Assembly: GCA_965230185.1 (NCBI GenBank)
Contig: OZ245995.1
Span: forward strand, 4,216,001 to 4,280,000
DNA from: Motiliproteus sp965230185
GTDB taxonomy: Bacteria; Pseudomonadota; Gammaproteobacteria; Pseudomonadales; Balneatricaceae
DNA length: 64,000 nt
Direction of reading: 5' to 3'
The first letter of the stretch is position 1. Every line of letters begins with the position of its first letter. The notes beneath the pieces were generated by a model. That model worked only from the letters and a program-made list of their open reading frames with translations, searched no databases and had not been told where the DNA came from. A program made the translations under genes and the position numbers. Below, in pieces: positions 42,773 to 51,437 of this stretch.

Positions 42773-43204
42773 TTACCGGCACACCAGTACCGAACAGTTG
42801 GAATGTCGAAGCACTCGTGATGCAACAGGGCCTATCAGATAATCTTTAAGCTCAGGCCGGTGCGAAGAAAGGATAACCAGATCCCCTTTTACCTTTTCGA
42901 TATAATTAAGCAGCTCAACGTAAACAATACCTTTCAGCAAACACTTTTTTACAACGACCCCGGGCTTGTTAATCTTATTCTCTATTTGCTCCAGCTTTGA
43001 TTTAATATCCTCTTCGATATGTTCTTCAAAGCCATCCGGAATAAACTGTGAATAAATACTCAGAGCCTTGTCTTCCGGGTAGACGGAAACAAGATGTATA
43101 CAGCTGTCCTGCTTGCCTGAAAAATACGCTTCAAGCACAGGAACGACTGATTTCCAGCTGCTTTCTTCAAAGGTATCTACAGGTACAATAATATTTCGGT
43201 ACAT
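42773..43204 (-). CDS. universal stress protein (UspA family)
   Basis: 143-residue UspA-fold protein. It opens with IIVPVDTFEESSW and has the ATP-binding loop GxVASRVLRHSNCSVLV (GPVASRVLRHSN) at the C-terminus. Base composition is AT-rich relative to its neighbours. It follows dctM by 80 nt and lies in the TRAP operon, as TeaD does in the ectoine transporter TeaABC of Halomonas, where it binds ATP and negatively regulates uptake. A regulator of this transporter is therefore the best guess. Confidence 0.85.
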   Translation of the reverse strand: MYRNIIVPVDTFEESSWKSVVPVLEAYFSGKQDSCIHLVSVYPEDKALSIYSQFIPDGFEEHIEEDIKSKLEQIENKINKPGVVVKKCLLKGIVYVELLNYIEKVKGDLVILSSHRPELKDYLIGPVASRVLRHSNCSVLVCR

Positions 43205-43284
43205 ATTAATTACTCTTTATCCTGCAATATCGGCAACCTCTGAAAGCCCGCGGAGAACCCGAGGCTGAATCAGAGGTTGCTCAG

Positions 43285-44586
43285 TCACCGTTTTACCATC
43301 AGATCCGGAAGCCAGAGAGCCAGATCCGGGAAAACAGTCAGCAGCACCACACCTAACAGCATCATCAGGAACATCGGCAGGGCCGAGCGTGCAATCAGGC
43401 CAATATCCCGCCCGGTGATACTCTGTACCAGGAACAGATTAAAGCCGACCGGCGGTGTAATCATGGCCATCTCTCCGACCATGACCACGAAGACTCCGAA
43501 CCAGATCATATCCAGTCCCGCCTGACGAACCAGCGGCTCAACCACCGCCATGGTCAGCACAATGGAGGAGATACCGTCCAGGAAACACCCCAGCACGATA
43601 TAAAACAGCGTCAGGCAGGCGATCAGAGTCCAGGGGGAAAGATTCATTTCACCGATCCAGTTCGCCAGCTCCCGGGGCAGGCCACTGAATCCCATGCCGA
43701 GGGTGAGAAAGGCAGACCCGGCCAGCAGCAGCATGATCATCGCCGTGGTTTTGGTCGCCCCTTTCAGTGACTTGATGAAACTCTTCCAGGTCAGTGACTT
43801 CTGCCACATCGACAACCCCAGCGCACCGACCACCCCCACGGCCGCAGCCTCAGTGGGAGACGCGATACCGGAATAGATGGACCCGATGACCAGCACGATC
43901 AGAGTGACCACCGGTGCCAGTTCGATAAGACCGTCCAGCTTTTCACGCCAGCTGGCTGACTCCTCCCGGAGCTGCCGCCCTGCCCCGGTAAACATTCCCC
44001 AGCTGGCGATATAGGCACTGAACATCAGCGACAGCAGCAATCCGGGAATGATTCCCGCCATGAACAATCGCCCGATCGACTCCTGAACGGTGACACCGTA
44101 AACGATCATGGTGATGCTTGGCGGGATCAGCAGCCCCAGGGTACCTGCTCCGGCCAGAGTGCCGTAAGAAAGGCTGTCCGGATAGCCGCGCTTTTCCAAC
44201 TCGGGAATGGTGATCTTGCCGATCGTCGCCAGGGTCGCCGCCGAGGAGCCGGAAATGGCCGCAAAGGTGGAGCAGCCGGCAATATTGACGTGCAGCAGCC
44301 CGCCCGGGAAACGGCGCATCAGTGGTGACAGACCGTTAAACAGGCTCTCGGACAGTTTTGTCCGGAACAGAATCTCGCCCATCCAGATGAACAGCGGCAG
44401 CGACGCCAGCCCCCACACCGAAGTGTGGGACCAGATGGTGGTCGCCATGGCATCGCCGAAGGGTCTGGGGGTGAACAGCAGCATCGACAGCGCGCCGACA
44501 CCCAGTAGTGAAATTCCGATCCATACACCGCTGGCCAGCAGGGCCAGCAGACTGAATATCAGAAATACCGTCAGAACAATCTCCAT
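43285..44586 (-). CDS. dctM: TRAP transporter large permease DctM
   Basis: 433-residue TRAP large membrane subunit with about 12 hydrophobic segments, covering VLTVFLIFSLLALLASG at the start and GMGFSGLPRELANWIGEM and FLDGISSIVLTMAVVEPLV further on. It is driven by an ion gradient. The ATG at 44586 overlaps the dctQ stop by one base (TGATG); a GTG three bases earlier is an alternative. Works with DctQ and the periplasmic DctP. Confidence 0.93.
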   Translation of the reverse strand: MEIVLTVFLIFSLLALLASGVWIGISLLGVGALSMLLFTPRPFGDAMATTIWSHTSVWGLASLPLFIWMGEILFRTKLSESLFNGLSPLMRRFPGGLLHVNIAGCSTFAAISGSSAATLATIGKITIPELEKRGYPDSLSYGTLAGAGTLGLLIPPSITMIVYGVTVQESIGRLFMAGIIPGLLLSLMFSAYIASWGMFTGAGRQLREESASWREKLDGLIELAPVVTLIVLVIGSIYSGIASPTEAAAVGVVGALGLSMWQKSLTWKSFIKSLKGATKTTAMIMLLLAGSAFLTLGMGFSGLPRELANWIGEMNLSPWTLIACLTLFYIVLGCFLDGISSIVLTMAVVEPLVRQAGLDMIWFGVFVVMVGEMAMITPPVGFNLFLVQSITGRDIGLIARSALPMFLMMLLGVVLLTVFPDLALWLPDLMVKR

Positions 44587-45143
44587 CACTTTTGCCCCTT
44601 ATTTTTCTTCCGGAAGTCGATGGATTCATTGGTCGTATCGATATGCCGGGTAAAAATTGCTTTCACCAGCGCATGGAGCAGGCAGATGGCAAACAGGACA
44701 AACCCGAACGCCATCAGCGACTGAGGAATCCACATCAGCATCTCATCGGAGCCGTGACTGACCTCCTCAAACAACCAGGAGGTATAAACCATTCTGACCA
44801 GATAGAAGGCGAGAAAACCCACCAGTGAAACGGAGAACAACAGCGCCCAGACTTCGAACAGATATCGGACTCTGCCGCGAAAATTCTCCACCAGCATCAG
44901 CACCCTGATGTGGCCGTTTTCTTCGAAACCGTAGGACAAAGCAAGTGCACCGGCACAGGCCAGCATATACCCCGACACTTCGGTGATACCGGGAACATAA
45001 ACGCCGATCATTCTGGAAAAAATACTCACCATGACGGCAACAACGATCAGTACAATCAGCGCTCCGGCCATTATCCCGGACAACATGTAAAGGGCGCGCA
45101 ACCCCTCATCCAGCCTTTTTAGTACATTCATCTGCGACTGCAT
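44586..45143 (-). CDS. dctQ: TRAP transporter small permease DctQ
   Basis: 185 residues with four hydrophobic segments (about 20-40, 55-75, 88-112, 135-160), as expected for DctQ. It starts at 45143 (MQSQMNVLKR); a Met four residues later is possible. It follows dctP by 44 nt and overlaps dctM. Unlike dctM, the family is poorly conserved, so the call rests on length, topology and position. Confidence 0.88.
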   Translation of the reverse strand: MQSQMNVLKRLDEGLRALYMLSGIMAGALIVLIVVAVMVSIFSRMIGVYVPGITEVSGYMLACAGALALSYGFEENGHIRVLMLVENFRGRVRYLFEVWALLFSVSLVGFLAFYLVRMVYTSWLFEEVSHGSDEMLMWIPQSLMAFGFVLFAICLLHALVKAIFTRHIDTTNESIDFRKKNKGQK

Positions 45144-45187
45144 CGGGAGCGAACAGCATGCGCTGCCGCCCCCGCCCCTGATTCTGC

Positions 45188-46177
45188 TTAGTTAATAAAC
45201 TTTTCGAGAACGGCCTTGCTGTCCGCAGAGGCGGACTCACCCCACTCCTGCGACACCTTCCGGCCAATTTTTACCAGCGCCCCCTGCAGTTCCTTGCTGG
45301 GTTCCAGTACTTTCATACCATTGTCGGCCAGGGTCTTGTTGTAGGCCTGAGTCACCGACTCCACCTGATCCCATAGACGGGTTTCGGTTTCTCTGGCAGC
45401 CGCCAGTACGACGGACTGAGTCTCGGGCGTCAGCGCGTTCCAGGACTCAAGGTTGACGATCACACCGCTCTTGGGAATCCAGGCATTAACCGTGTAGAAG
45501 TAGTCAACGTAATCCCACAGTTTCTGGAACACACCGATGGCTCCGGAACCGATCATGCTGTCCGCGACCCCGGTCGAGAAGGCCTGGGAAATTTCGGTTG
45601 CTTCAGTCTTAGTGGGAGTGGCCCCCATCAGCTGGGCCAGTCGGGAGGTGTTCTTGTCATAGGCACGGAATTTGGTGCCGGACATGTCGTCAATGCCTTT
45701 AACCTCTTTGCGATGGAACAACCCCTGCGCCGGCCAGGGGGCGGTAAACAGCAACTTCATCCCCCGCTTCTCCAGCGCCTTTTCAAGGGCCGGTCTGGAC
45801 AGTTTGTAAAGCTGCCGGGCTTCGCTGACCGAGGTGGCAATAAACGGCAGCGTATCGATACCGAAGATCGAGTCTTCGCCGGCATGGGCTCCCAGGTAAC
45901 GGCCGCCGATCTGAACCTGGCCGGTGCGTACCGCCCGCATGATTTCAGAGCCCTTGTACAAAGACCCTGCGGGATGAACGATGATTTCCAGATCACCATT
46001 GCTGTTTTTTGTCACCGTTTCAGCAAAATCGATGTATCCGCTGGTAATGAAGTTCTTGGCAGAGTACGCCGCCGGCATGTCCCATTTTTCCGTGGCTGCC
46101 ACGGTGCCTGCTGAACCGCATGTCACCAGGGCGGCCAGCCATAATAAAGTCGCTTTCAGGTTTGTTTTTGTTTTCAT
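45188..46177 (-). CDS. dctP: TRAP transporter substrate-binding protein DctP
   Basis: 329-residue periplasmic binding protein: signal peptide (ALVTCGSAGTVAA), then the DctP fold with EIMRAVRTGQVQIGGRYLG and the KFRAYDKNTSRLAQLMGATPTK region, where the conserved Arg (FRAYD) contacts the carboxylate of the ligand. The ligand is not evident; its genetic partners (M24 hydrolase, EutA-like enzyme, UspA) suggest ectoine or a related cyclic amino acid. It is 30 nt downstream of the M24 gene. Confidence 0.9.
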   Translation of the reverse strand: MKTKTNLKATLLWLAALVTCGSAGTVAATEKWDMPAAYSAKNFITSGYIDFAETVTKNSNGDLEIIVHPAGSLYKGSEIMRAVRTGQVQIGGRYLGAHAGEDSIFGIDTLPFIATSVSEARQLYKLSRPALEKALEKRGMKLLFTAPWPAQGLFHRKEVKGIDDMSGTKFRAYDKNTSRLAQLMGATPTKTEATEISQAFSTGVADSMIGSGAIGVFQKLWDYVDYFYTVNAWIPKSGVIVNLESWNALTPETQSVVLAAARETETRLWDQVESVTQAYNKTLADNGMKVLEPSKELQGALVKIGRKVSQEWGESASADSKAVLEKFIN

Positions 46178-46207
46178 AGTGATTGCTCTCTATTCATTTA
46201 TAGATGA

Positions 46208-47419
46208 TTACTTGACGAACAACTTTCTGGGATAGGGGGTCATGACTTCGCAGCCGGTCTCAGTGACACGAACACTGTCGCTGAAACACATTCCGAACTC
46301 TTCCAGAAACAGCGTGGGAATGATGTGAAAAGTCATACCCGGCTGCAGAATCAGCGGATCGCCCGGGCGAATGGCGTAGATCTTTCCTTCAGACCAGTTG
46401 GGGGGAAAGCCGATACCGATACCATAGGCGGCGCGGTGCTTGAAATAGTCACCAAGACCCAGCTTCTCCACCACGGCCCGACACTGCGCATCCACCTCAC
46501 CGGCTGTAATGCCCGGTCGAATCGCCTCTACAGCGGATTCCAGCACCCCCTGCAGACCATCAGCAGCAAACTGCTGCTGCCTGGTTGGCTGACCGACGAC
46601 CACCGGACGGGAAACCATGGCGTGATAGCGGTCAACACAACCCGCCGACTCCAGGACAACAACATCCCCCTCCCTGATCTCACTGCGGCGCCACATGGAA
46701 AAACAGCGACCGGATCGCTTGCCGGCAACCACCAGCGGCGGATGTCCGAGATATTCACTGCCGGCACGAATGCTGGCATCCATCATCGCTGCCGCCACAT
46801 CGTTTTCGGTTTTACCAGCGGCAATCTCCCTGATGGCCGCGTCGAGACCAGCTACCGCTGCATCGGCGGCGCGCTGAACCCGATCCAGCTGCAGATCGTC
46901 CTTTACCATCCGCTCCCGTTCGATAAAACCGGGCTTCCAGTCGACGAAGGTCCGGTCAGGGTACTGAACGATACGGGCATGGTCGGCAACGGTCAGGTAC
47001 CAGGAGCTGGTATCCAGCGCAATGCGGTCTCCCGGACCGGTTTCACAGGCGACGAAGCGATGCAGCACTTCAATCGGTTCTTCGGTGTCCCGGATGGCAA
47101 AGAAGTCCCCCAGGGTGGGCAGTGACCTTGCCAGTTCACGGTTTACGATACGTGCGACCATCCAGGGTTTGCCATTCACCGGGACATAGAGAGTCGAGAA
47201 AGTGAAATAGCCAATGGTCTGGTAGCCGGTCAGCCAGAAGATATTTTCGGGATCAAACAGAAAGACGCCAGCGACTCCCTGATGACGAAGCTCCTGCTGA
47301 AAGCGCTCCAGCCGACCGGTAAATTCCGCCTCCGGAAACGGGAGGTCATAGCGGTCATTACCCCTGGTGGGTTCATAGGGGCGACTGTCCAGGCGGGTCG
47401 CCAGGTTTGAATTGCTCAT
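46208..47419 (-). CDS. M24-family creatinase/ectoine hydrolase-like protein
   Basis: 403 residues, pita-bread fold of the M24 family. An N-terminal creatinase domain (about 20-160, with PENIFWLTGYQTIGYFT) precedes the catalytic domain. The metal-ligand positions of aminopeptidase P are replaced: VLESAGCVDRYHAMVSR, YGIGIGFPPNW instead of GHGxG, and SDSVRVTETG instead of ExxxxVT. This is the pattern of the metal-independent creatinase and ectoine hydrolase (DoeA/EutD) branch. The start at 47419 (MSNSNLATRL) follows GGAGGAGAG; a much longer in-frame frame upstream is the shadow of the divergent LysR gene. First gene of the TRAP operon. Confidence 0.8.
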   Translation of the reverse strand: MSNSNLATRLDSRPYEPTRGNDRYDLPFPEAEFTGRLERFQQELRHQGVAGVFLFDPENIFWLTGYQTIGYFTFSTLYVPVNGKPWMVARIVNRELARSLPTLGDFFAIRDTEEPIEVLHRFVACETGPGDRIALDTSSWYLTVADHARIVQYPDRTFVDWKPGFIERERMVKDDLQLDRVQRAADAAVAGLDAAIREIAAGKTENDVAAAMMDASIRAGSEYLGHPPLVVAGKRSGRCFSMWRRSEIREGDVVVLESAGCVDRYHAMVSRPVVVGQPTRQQQFAADGLQGVLESAVEAIRPGITAGEVDAQCRAVVEKLGLGDYFKHRAAYGIGIGFPPNWSEGKIYAIRPGDPLILQPGMTFHIIPTLFLEEFGMCFSDSVRVTETGCEVMTPYPRKLFVK

Positions 47420-47575
47420 GGATCTGCGTCTCTCCTCCGGATAACTCGGGTTTGTTTTTCTTGCAGATACAGAATACTGAGCGGCAAGCGATAACATCAA
47501 ATGACTAAAACAGAATGCAGACAAAAAAAAAGTTATACTAAAACTTCCAGCTAGCGCAGATCGGAGATAACAGCA

Positions 47576-48490
47576 GTGAATATCAGGCAGGCGGAGATCT
47601 TTAAAGCGGTGATGTCTGAAGGGTCGGTCACTGCGGCGGCCGACAAGCTGTTCGTTACCCAGCCTTCGGTCAGTAAGCATCTGAAACTGCTCGAACACAG
47701 CCTGGGACTGGAGCTTTTTATCCGCAAAGGGAACCGGCTGACACCGACCGCCGAAGGTTATGCTCTCTATGATCAGCTGCAGCGACTCTATGTCGGTCTG
47801 GAAAAAGTACAGCGCTTTGCCAGCGATCTGAAGCACAATCGTAGTGGAGAGATCTCCGTCGCTTCGCCGCCGTTGCTGACCCATCAGTGGCTTCCCCGAA
47901 TCATTGCCGACTACCTGATCGACAAGCCCGGCGTGTCGATCTCGTTGCCCGCCAGAGGATCGGAGTGGGTCATCGAGAGTGTAGCGGCCCGCCGGGTGGA
48001 TTTCGGACTCGGAATTTTCACCCGGGAAATCCCGGGTATCGAGTCCGTGACCCTGCTTGAACTCCCCTTCGTCTGCGTGCTCCCGTCCGGACATCCGCTG
48101 GCAGGGGAGCAGCAGATTGGCCCCGAAGATCTCAACAACCAGAGCATCATTACCCTGAACAATTTCAGTCGCTGGCGGATGCAGACCGATGCCATCCTGG
48201 ATGAACATTCGGTTCACCCCAGCCGCCGCATCGATGCCTTTATGACCTCAACGGCATGCCAGCTCGCTGCCGAGGGCGCCGGCATCGCTATTGTCGATCA
48301 GCTGACGGCCAGCCACTATGCCTCCCGGAACGTAGTCATTCGTCCCTTTATCCCGTTCCACCAGTTCCGGATCTGCCTGTTCAGGTCAACCCGCTGGGAG
48401 ATAGCATCCATTGCAGCAGACTTTGCAGATAAGCTTCTCGAAGACGCTGCTGATCTGACCCGGTCGCTGAAGCAAAGCTACCCGAGCTAG
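47576..48490 (+). CDS. LysR-family regulator of the TRAP/M24 operon
   Basis: 304 residues. N-terminal winged HTH (VTAAADKLFVTQPSVSKHLKLLE) and a substrate-binding-like effector domain (about 90-295). The family resembles CysB/Cbl-like and allophanate-type LysR regulators that begin MNIRQAEIFKAVM. It is divergent from the M24 gene with a 156-nt spacer, so it probably controls the uptake operon. The TAG stop is formed by the TA at the left boundary of a MITE-like element plus its first G, so the original C-terminus may have been longer (see findings). Confidence 0.88.
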   Translation: MNIRQAEIFKAVMSEGSVTAAADKLFVTQPSVSKHLKLLEHSLGLELFIRKGNRLTPTAEGYALYDQLQRLYVGLEKVQRFASDLKHNRSGEISVASPPLLTHQWLPRIIADYLIDKPGVSISLPARGSEWVIESVAARRVDFGLGIFTREIPGIESVTLLELPFVCVLPSGHPLAGEQQIGPEDLNNQSIITLNNFSRWRMQTDAILDEHSVHPSRRIDAFMTSTACQLAAEGAGIAIVDQLTASHYASRNVVIRPFIPFHQFRICLFRSTRWEIASIAADFADKLLEDAADLTRSLKQSYPS

Positions 48491-48756
48491 GGAACCGGCG
48501 AATAAGTCCGGTGTGTTCTCTGCGGACTCTGGAACGGCCAGAGGCGCGAAAGACAGCGCAGTAAAATGTCTGGACCTTTTCAAGCTGTCTGACAAAGCAG
48601 ATGGCCGTTCCAGAGCCCGCCCTTCGGGGCTTTCAGAGCGACCAGATCTCAGCGTTACCGATTTTCGACAGACAACCAGTATGTCTGTAATCGTTGCCTT
48701 GATCTCTGATCGCTCTGAAAGCCAGAGGCGCAAGGGACTTGTTCGCAGGTTCCCTA
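48488..48756. mobile_element. MITE-like element with 20-bp terminal inverted repeats and TA flanks
   Basis: Termini GGGAACCGGCGAATAAGTCC (48490-48509) and the reverse complement at 48735-48754 match at 18 of 20 positions, and both ends are bordered by TA (48488-48489, 48755-48756), as for TA-target elements of the IS630/mariner type. Inside are two perfect 14-bp inverted repeats (48527-48540 with 48602-48615; 48628-48641 with 48710-48723) and a repeated CCAGAGGCGC. It has no coding capacity. Confidence 0.65.
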
Positions 48757-48892
48757 AGCAATAGCCGTAATCTTCAGCGGTTATAGTTTTTCAGTATTTT
48801 TACTCCTGATACCTTCTGAATAAAATGGCATCGCTTCATTGTTGTCATATATTCCTGATCCCGTTCAGATCTCAGGTATCAGGAAACCCTTT

Positions 48893-48920
48893 CCCCGGCC
48901 ACCAGAGCCGGGGCTTTTTT
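48893..48920 (+). terminator. Rho-independent terminator
   Basis: CCCCGGC-CACCAGA-GCCGGGG followed by C and six T residues. Probably the original terminator of the LysR gene, displaced about 270 bp by the MITE-like insertion. Confidence 0.85.
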
Positions 48921-48996
48921 CACGCCCCACGATTTAAATAACCGCCCTCCTCAGACTGAAGAAAAAATAATCCCGATAAGGCGAGTCAGTAAACTA

Positions 48997-49213
48997 TATA
49001 ACCATTTACCTCTGTTGAAACCACAACAGACACAGCTGTCACTGACTATAAACATCACAGTTAACTCAAACTGTTACATAGAATTTTCTGTTCAGTTCAC
49101 AGCCTCCTTAATTTAACAGACACATACAGATACAAACTATAACCACCTATCAGCACCGCCTATGGAAGCATGTGATTAAAACACCTATAGGAAGTACATA
49201 TAACCACCATCAG
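48997..49213. repeat. direct repeats TATAACCA upstream of the aminomutase operon
   Basis: TATAACCA occurs at 48997 and, extended to TATAACCACC(T)ATCAG, at 49138-49153 and 49199-49213 (61 bp apart). A second motif CCTAT(A)GGAAG occurs at 49159 and 49183. The arrangement resembles regulator binding sites; the regulator is unknown. Confidence 0.45.
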
Positions 49214-49294
49214 AATTAAATATTTCACAAATATCTGAGAACAATTTAGATTTTTAAGGAAAGAATCCCCGAAAAATAAATCGAGCTGCTGATC

Positions 49295-49729
49295 ATGTCC
49301 GATTCAGATTGGAGCAACCCCGTATTGCCTCAGAAAATCCCGGCCGCCGGTAACTTTAATGAACTGGCCGGGCTTGAAATCGGCAATTCCGAAAGCGGAG
49401 TCTGTGCGATCCGCCTCAGGGTGGAAGCCATGCACCTGAACGTGATGGGGACAGTGCATGGCGGTGTTATCTGCACCTTGCTGGATACGGCGATGGCCCG
49501 CGCCTGCTTTCACTCGCGACCCACACAACAACGAAAAGGGGCGACGCTGGAAATGAAAGTCAACTTTCTGAAAAGCAGCTGCGACGGGGAGCTTACCGCT
49601 ACCGGACAGCTGATCAGCTCGACCCGGCGTACCGCCTATGCCGAAGGGCGCGTCGTCAATGAATCCGGACAACTTATCGCCAGAGCTTCGGCAACGATGA
49701 TGCTCTTCGAATCCCCCAACCCTGAATGA
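49295..49729 (+). CDS. PaaI-family hotdog thioesterase
   Basis: 144-residue hotdog thioesterase with the PaaI motif HLNVMGTVHGGVICTLLDTAMARAC, where HGG and Asp are the catalytic and binding elements. Such enzymes hydrolyse acyl-CoA esters, often rescuing CoA from dead-end intermediates. It is the first gene of the operon, 26 nt upstream of the aminomutase. In this setting it might release CoA from stalled 3-oxoacyl- or aminoacyl-CoA, by inference. Confidence 0.85.
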   Translation: MSDSDWSNPVLPQKIPAAGNFNELAGLEIGNSESGVCAIRLRVEAMHLNVMGTVHGGVICTLLDTAMARACFHSRPTQQRKGATLEMKVNFLKSSCDGELTATGQLISSTRRTAYAEGRVVNESGQLIARASATMMLFESPNPE

Positions 49730-49755
49730 ACCTACGCTGCGACAGGAATAAGAAA

Positions 49756-51366
49756 ATGACCGCAACCAACACTGCGACTCTGATCTCCACCGATCAGCCC
49801 GAGAACCTCAACAAGCCTCATCTGGTGGTACAGCCCGCTGATGTCCAGGCGATGATGGACCGTTACCAGTACTCCGATGACACCCGCCGTATCATCGAGC
49901 GGGAAAACCTGTTGCCGGTCGGTATGCTGAGTCGCCTGCACGCCTCCTTTCCGCAGCATTCCGGACTGAAAGAAACCAAGCCCTTTCTGTTCAACGATCG
50001 CGATAACTACACCGGTCTGAAGGGATTTGAACGGGTGATCGACACTCTGGAACAGAACGGAATCACTCTCGGTCATATGGACGACCGTAAATTCTTCGTT
50101 GAGGTATACAGCTTTCTGGCAACCCGCCACACCCTCAACAGCATTAACTGGGACGACTTCGAAAAGGATTCCGTATTCCAGCTCTGTTTCGCCCAGCCCG
50201 GCATGATCAACAAGGAAGAAGTCCGCAAGTACATGGCCGCGGCCACAGAGGATGAACGTGCCGATGTGGCGTCCGTTTACATGGAGCAGACCAATCCCCA
50301 TGACGGCAATCAGCAACTGAACAAGCCCTGGTTCGTCAATGAGCAAGGGGAGGTGGAATTCCTGGATGGCAGCCAGCATAAGTATCCTCAGTGCCAGCTG
50401 GTGTTCGATAAGACAACCCAGAATTGCTTCTCGTTCTGCACTTACTGCTTCCGTCACGCTCAGGTACGGGGTGACGAGGATATGTTCCTGCAGAAAGATG
50501 TCGACCAGCTCCACCGCTACCTCAAGCAACACAAAGAGGTGACCGATCTGCTGATTACAGGCGGTGACGGTGGTTATATGCCGGTCAACCGTATGGCCGA
50601 ATACGTGATGCCGCTGATCGAGGACCCCGAGCTGCTGCACGTGAAGAATGTTCGGCTGGCGACCCGATCACTGACCTTCCAGCCGGAAATGATCCTCAGC
50701 AGTAAGTACGACAAGATGCTGGAGCTGTTCTCAACCCTGCGCGATAACGGCGTGCAGCTGGCCTGGATGGCCCACTTCTCCACCCCTCGCGAACTGCTGA
50801 ACCCCAGCACCATTGCCGCCATCCGCCGCCTGCAGAATCACGGCGTCAATATTCGCAGCCAGAGCCCGATGATGAACCATATCAGCCTGTTCACCGGTGA
50901 AGACGGCCGGGTCGATGTGGAAAAATCCGCACAGAACTGGATCGATCTGGCGGAACTGCTGGGCATGATGTGCATCGGTTTCCATTCCATGTACGCGGCT
51001 CGCGCTACCGGCGAACACCATTACTACACCGCGCCGCTGGCCGACATTCAGCGAATCTTTAACCGGATTTATCGCTCGCTGTCCTCCATCAACAGACCTT
51101 CCCGTCACCTTTCGATGACGATCTCGGCCGGAAAGCTGGCGATCCTGGGCTACTCCCATATCAACGGAGAGAAGTGCTTCGCCCTGCAATTCACCGAATC
51201 GCGCAACATGGAATGGATGGACCGGGTGTTTATGGCGAAATGGGATGAGAAGGAAGAGAAGATCAACCTGCTGCAGCCCATCGAAGGCGAGAAATTCTTC
51301 TTCGAAGACGAGCTCAGCGAGATCGAAGAAACCCTGGCCGCGGCCCTGAAAAAGCGTCTGAACTGA
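49756..51366 (+). CDS. KamA-family radical SAM 2,3-aminomutase, divergent
   Basis: 536-residue radical SAM/PLP enzyme of the lysine 2,3-aminomutase family. The cluster motif is C224-x3-C228-x2-C231 (CFSFCTYCFRH). GGDGGYMPVNRM and SLTFQPEMI resemble the KamA barrel. The PLP lysine is probably in SAGKLAILGY. The N-terminal region is longer than in classical KamA. In this alignment the acidic residue seven before that lysine, which holds the substrate side-chain ammonium in lysine 2,3-aminomutase, is not acidic, so the substrate may not be lysine. I use the ATG at 49756, seven bases after AGGAA; a frame start at 49726 overlaps the thioesterase. Second gene of the operon. Confidence 0.85.
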   Translation: MTATNTATLISTDQPENLNKPHLVVQPADVQAMMDRYQYSDDTRRIIERENLLPVGMLSRLHASFPQHSGLKETKPFLFNDRDNYTGLKGFERVIDTLEQNGITLGHMDDRKFFVEVYSFLATRHTLNSINWDDFEKDSVFQLCFAQPGMINKEEVRKYMAAATEDERADVASVYMEQTNPHDGNQQLNKPWFVNEQGEVEFLDGSQHKYPQCQLVFDKTTQNCFSFCTYCFRHAQVRGDEDMFLQKDVDQLHRYLKQHKEVTDLLITGGDGGYMPVNRMAEYVMPLIEDPELLHVKNVRLATRSLTFQPEMILSSKYDKMLELFSTLRDNGVQLAWMAHFSTPRELLNPSTIAAIRRLQNHGVNIRSQSPMMNHISLFTGEDGRVDVEKSAQNWIDLAELLGMMCIGFHSMYAARATGEHHYYTAPLADIQRIFNRIYRSLSSINRPSRHLSMTISAGKLAILGYSHINGEKCFALQFTESRNMEWMDRVFMAKWDEKEEKINLLQPIEGEKFFFEDELSEIEETLAAALKKRLN

Positions 51367-51376
51367 CCACTAATGC

Positions 51377-51404
51377 CTCCCCGGTCTCATCTCGGGCCGG
51401 GGAG
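51377..51404 (+). terminator. intercistronic GC hairpin after the aminomutase gene
   Basis: CTCCCCGG (51377-51384) and CCGGGGAG (51397-51404) form an 8-bp stem without a T-run, in the 71-nt gap before the CoA transferase. Likely an RNA-stability or partial-termination element rather than the operon end. Confidence 0.45.
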
Positions 51405-51437
51405 AAATCCCGGGACAACTAACAGGGGATAACCATC

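Larger units (their letters stand above)
48757..49294. other. AT-rich spacer upstream of the aminomutase operon
   Basis: No gene. After the MITE and a terminator at 48893-48920 the sequence becomes strongly AT-rich, unlike the rest of the window. It holds repeated TATAACCA motifs and must contain the promoter of the 49.3-55.4 kb operon. Confidence 0.5.

Noticed and set aside
46208..48217. A 669-codon open frame on the minus strand covering the M24 gene and most of the LysR gene
   Set aside because: Only the part from 47419 is protein-like and has a ribosome site; the upstream half is the antisense shadow of the LysR gene.
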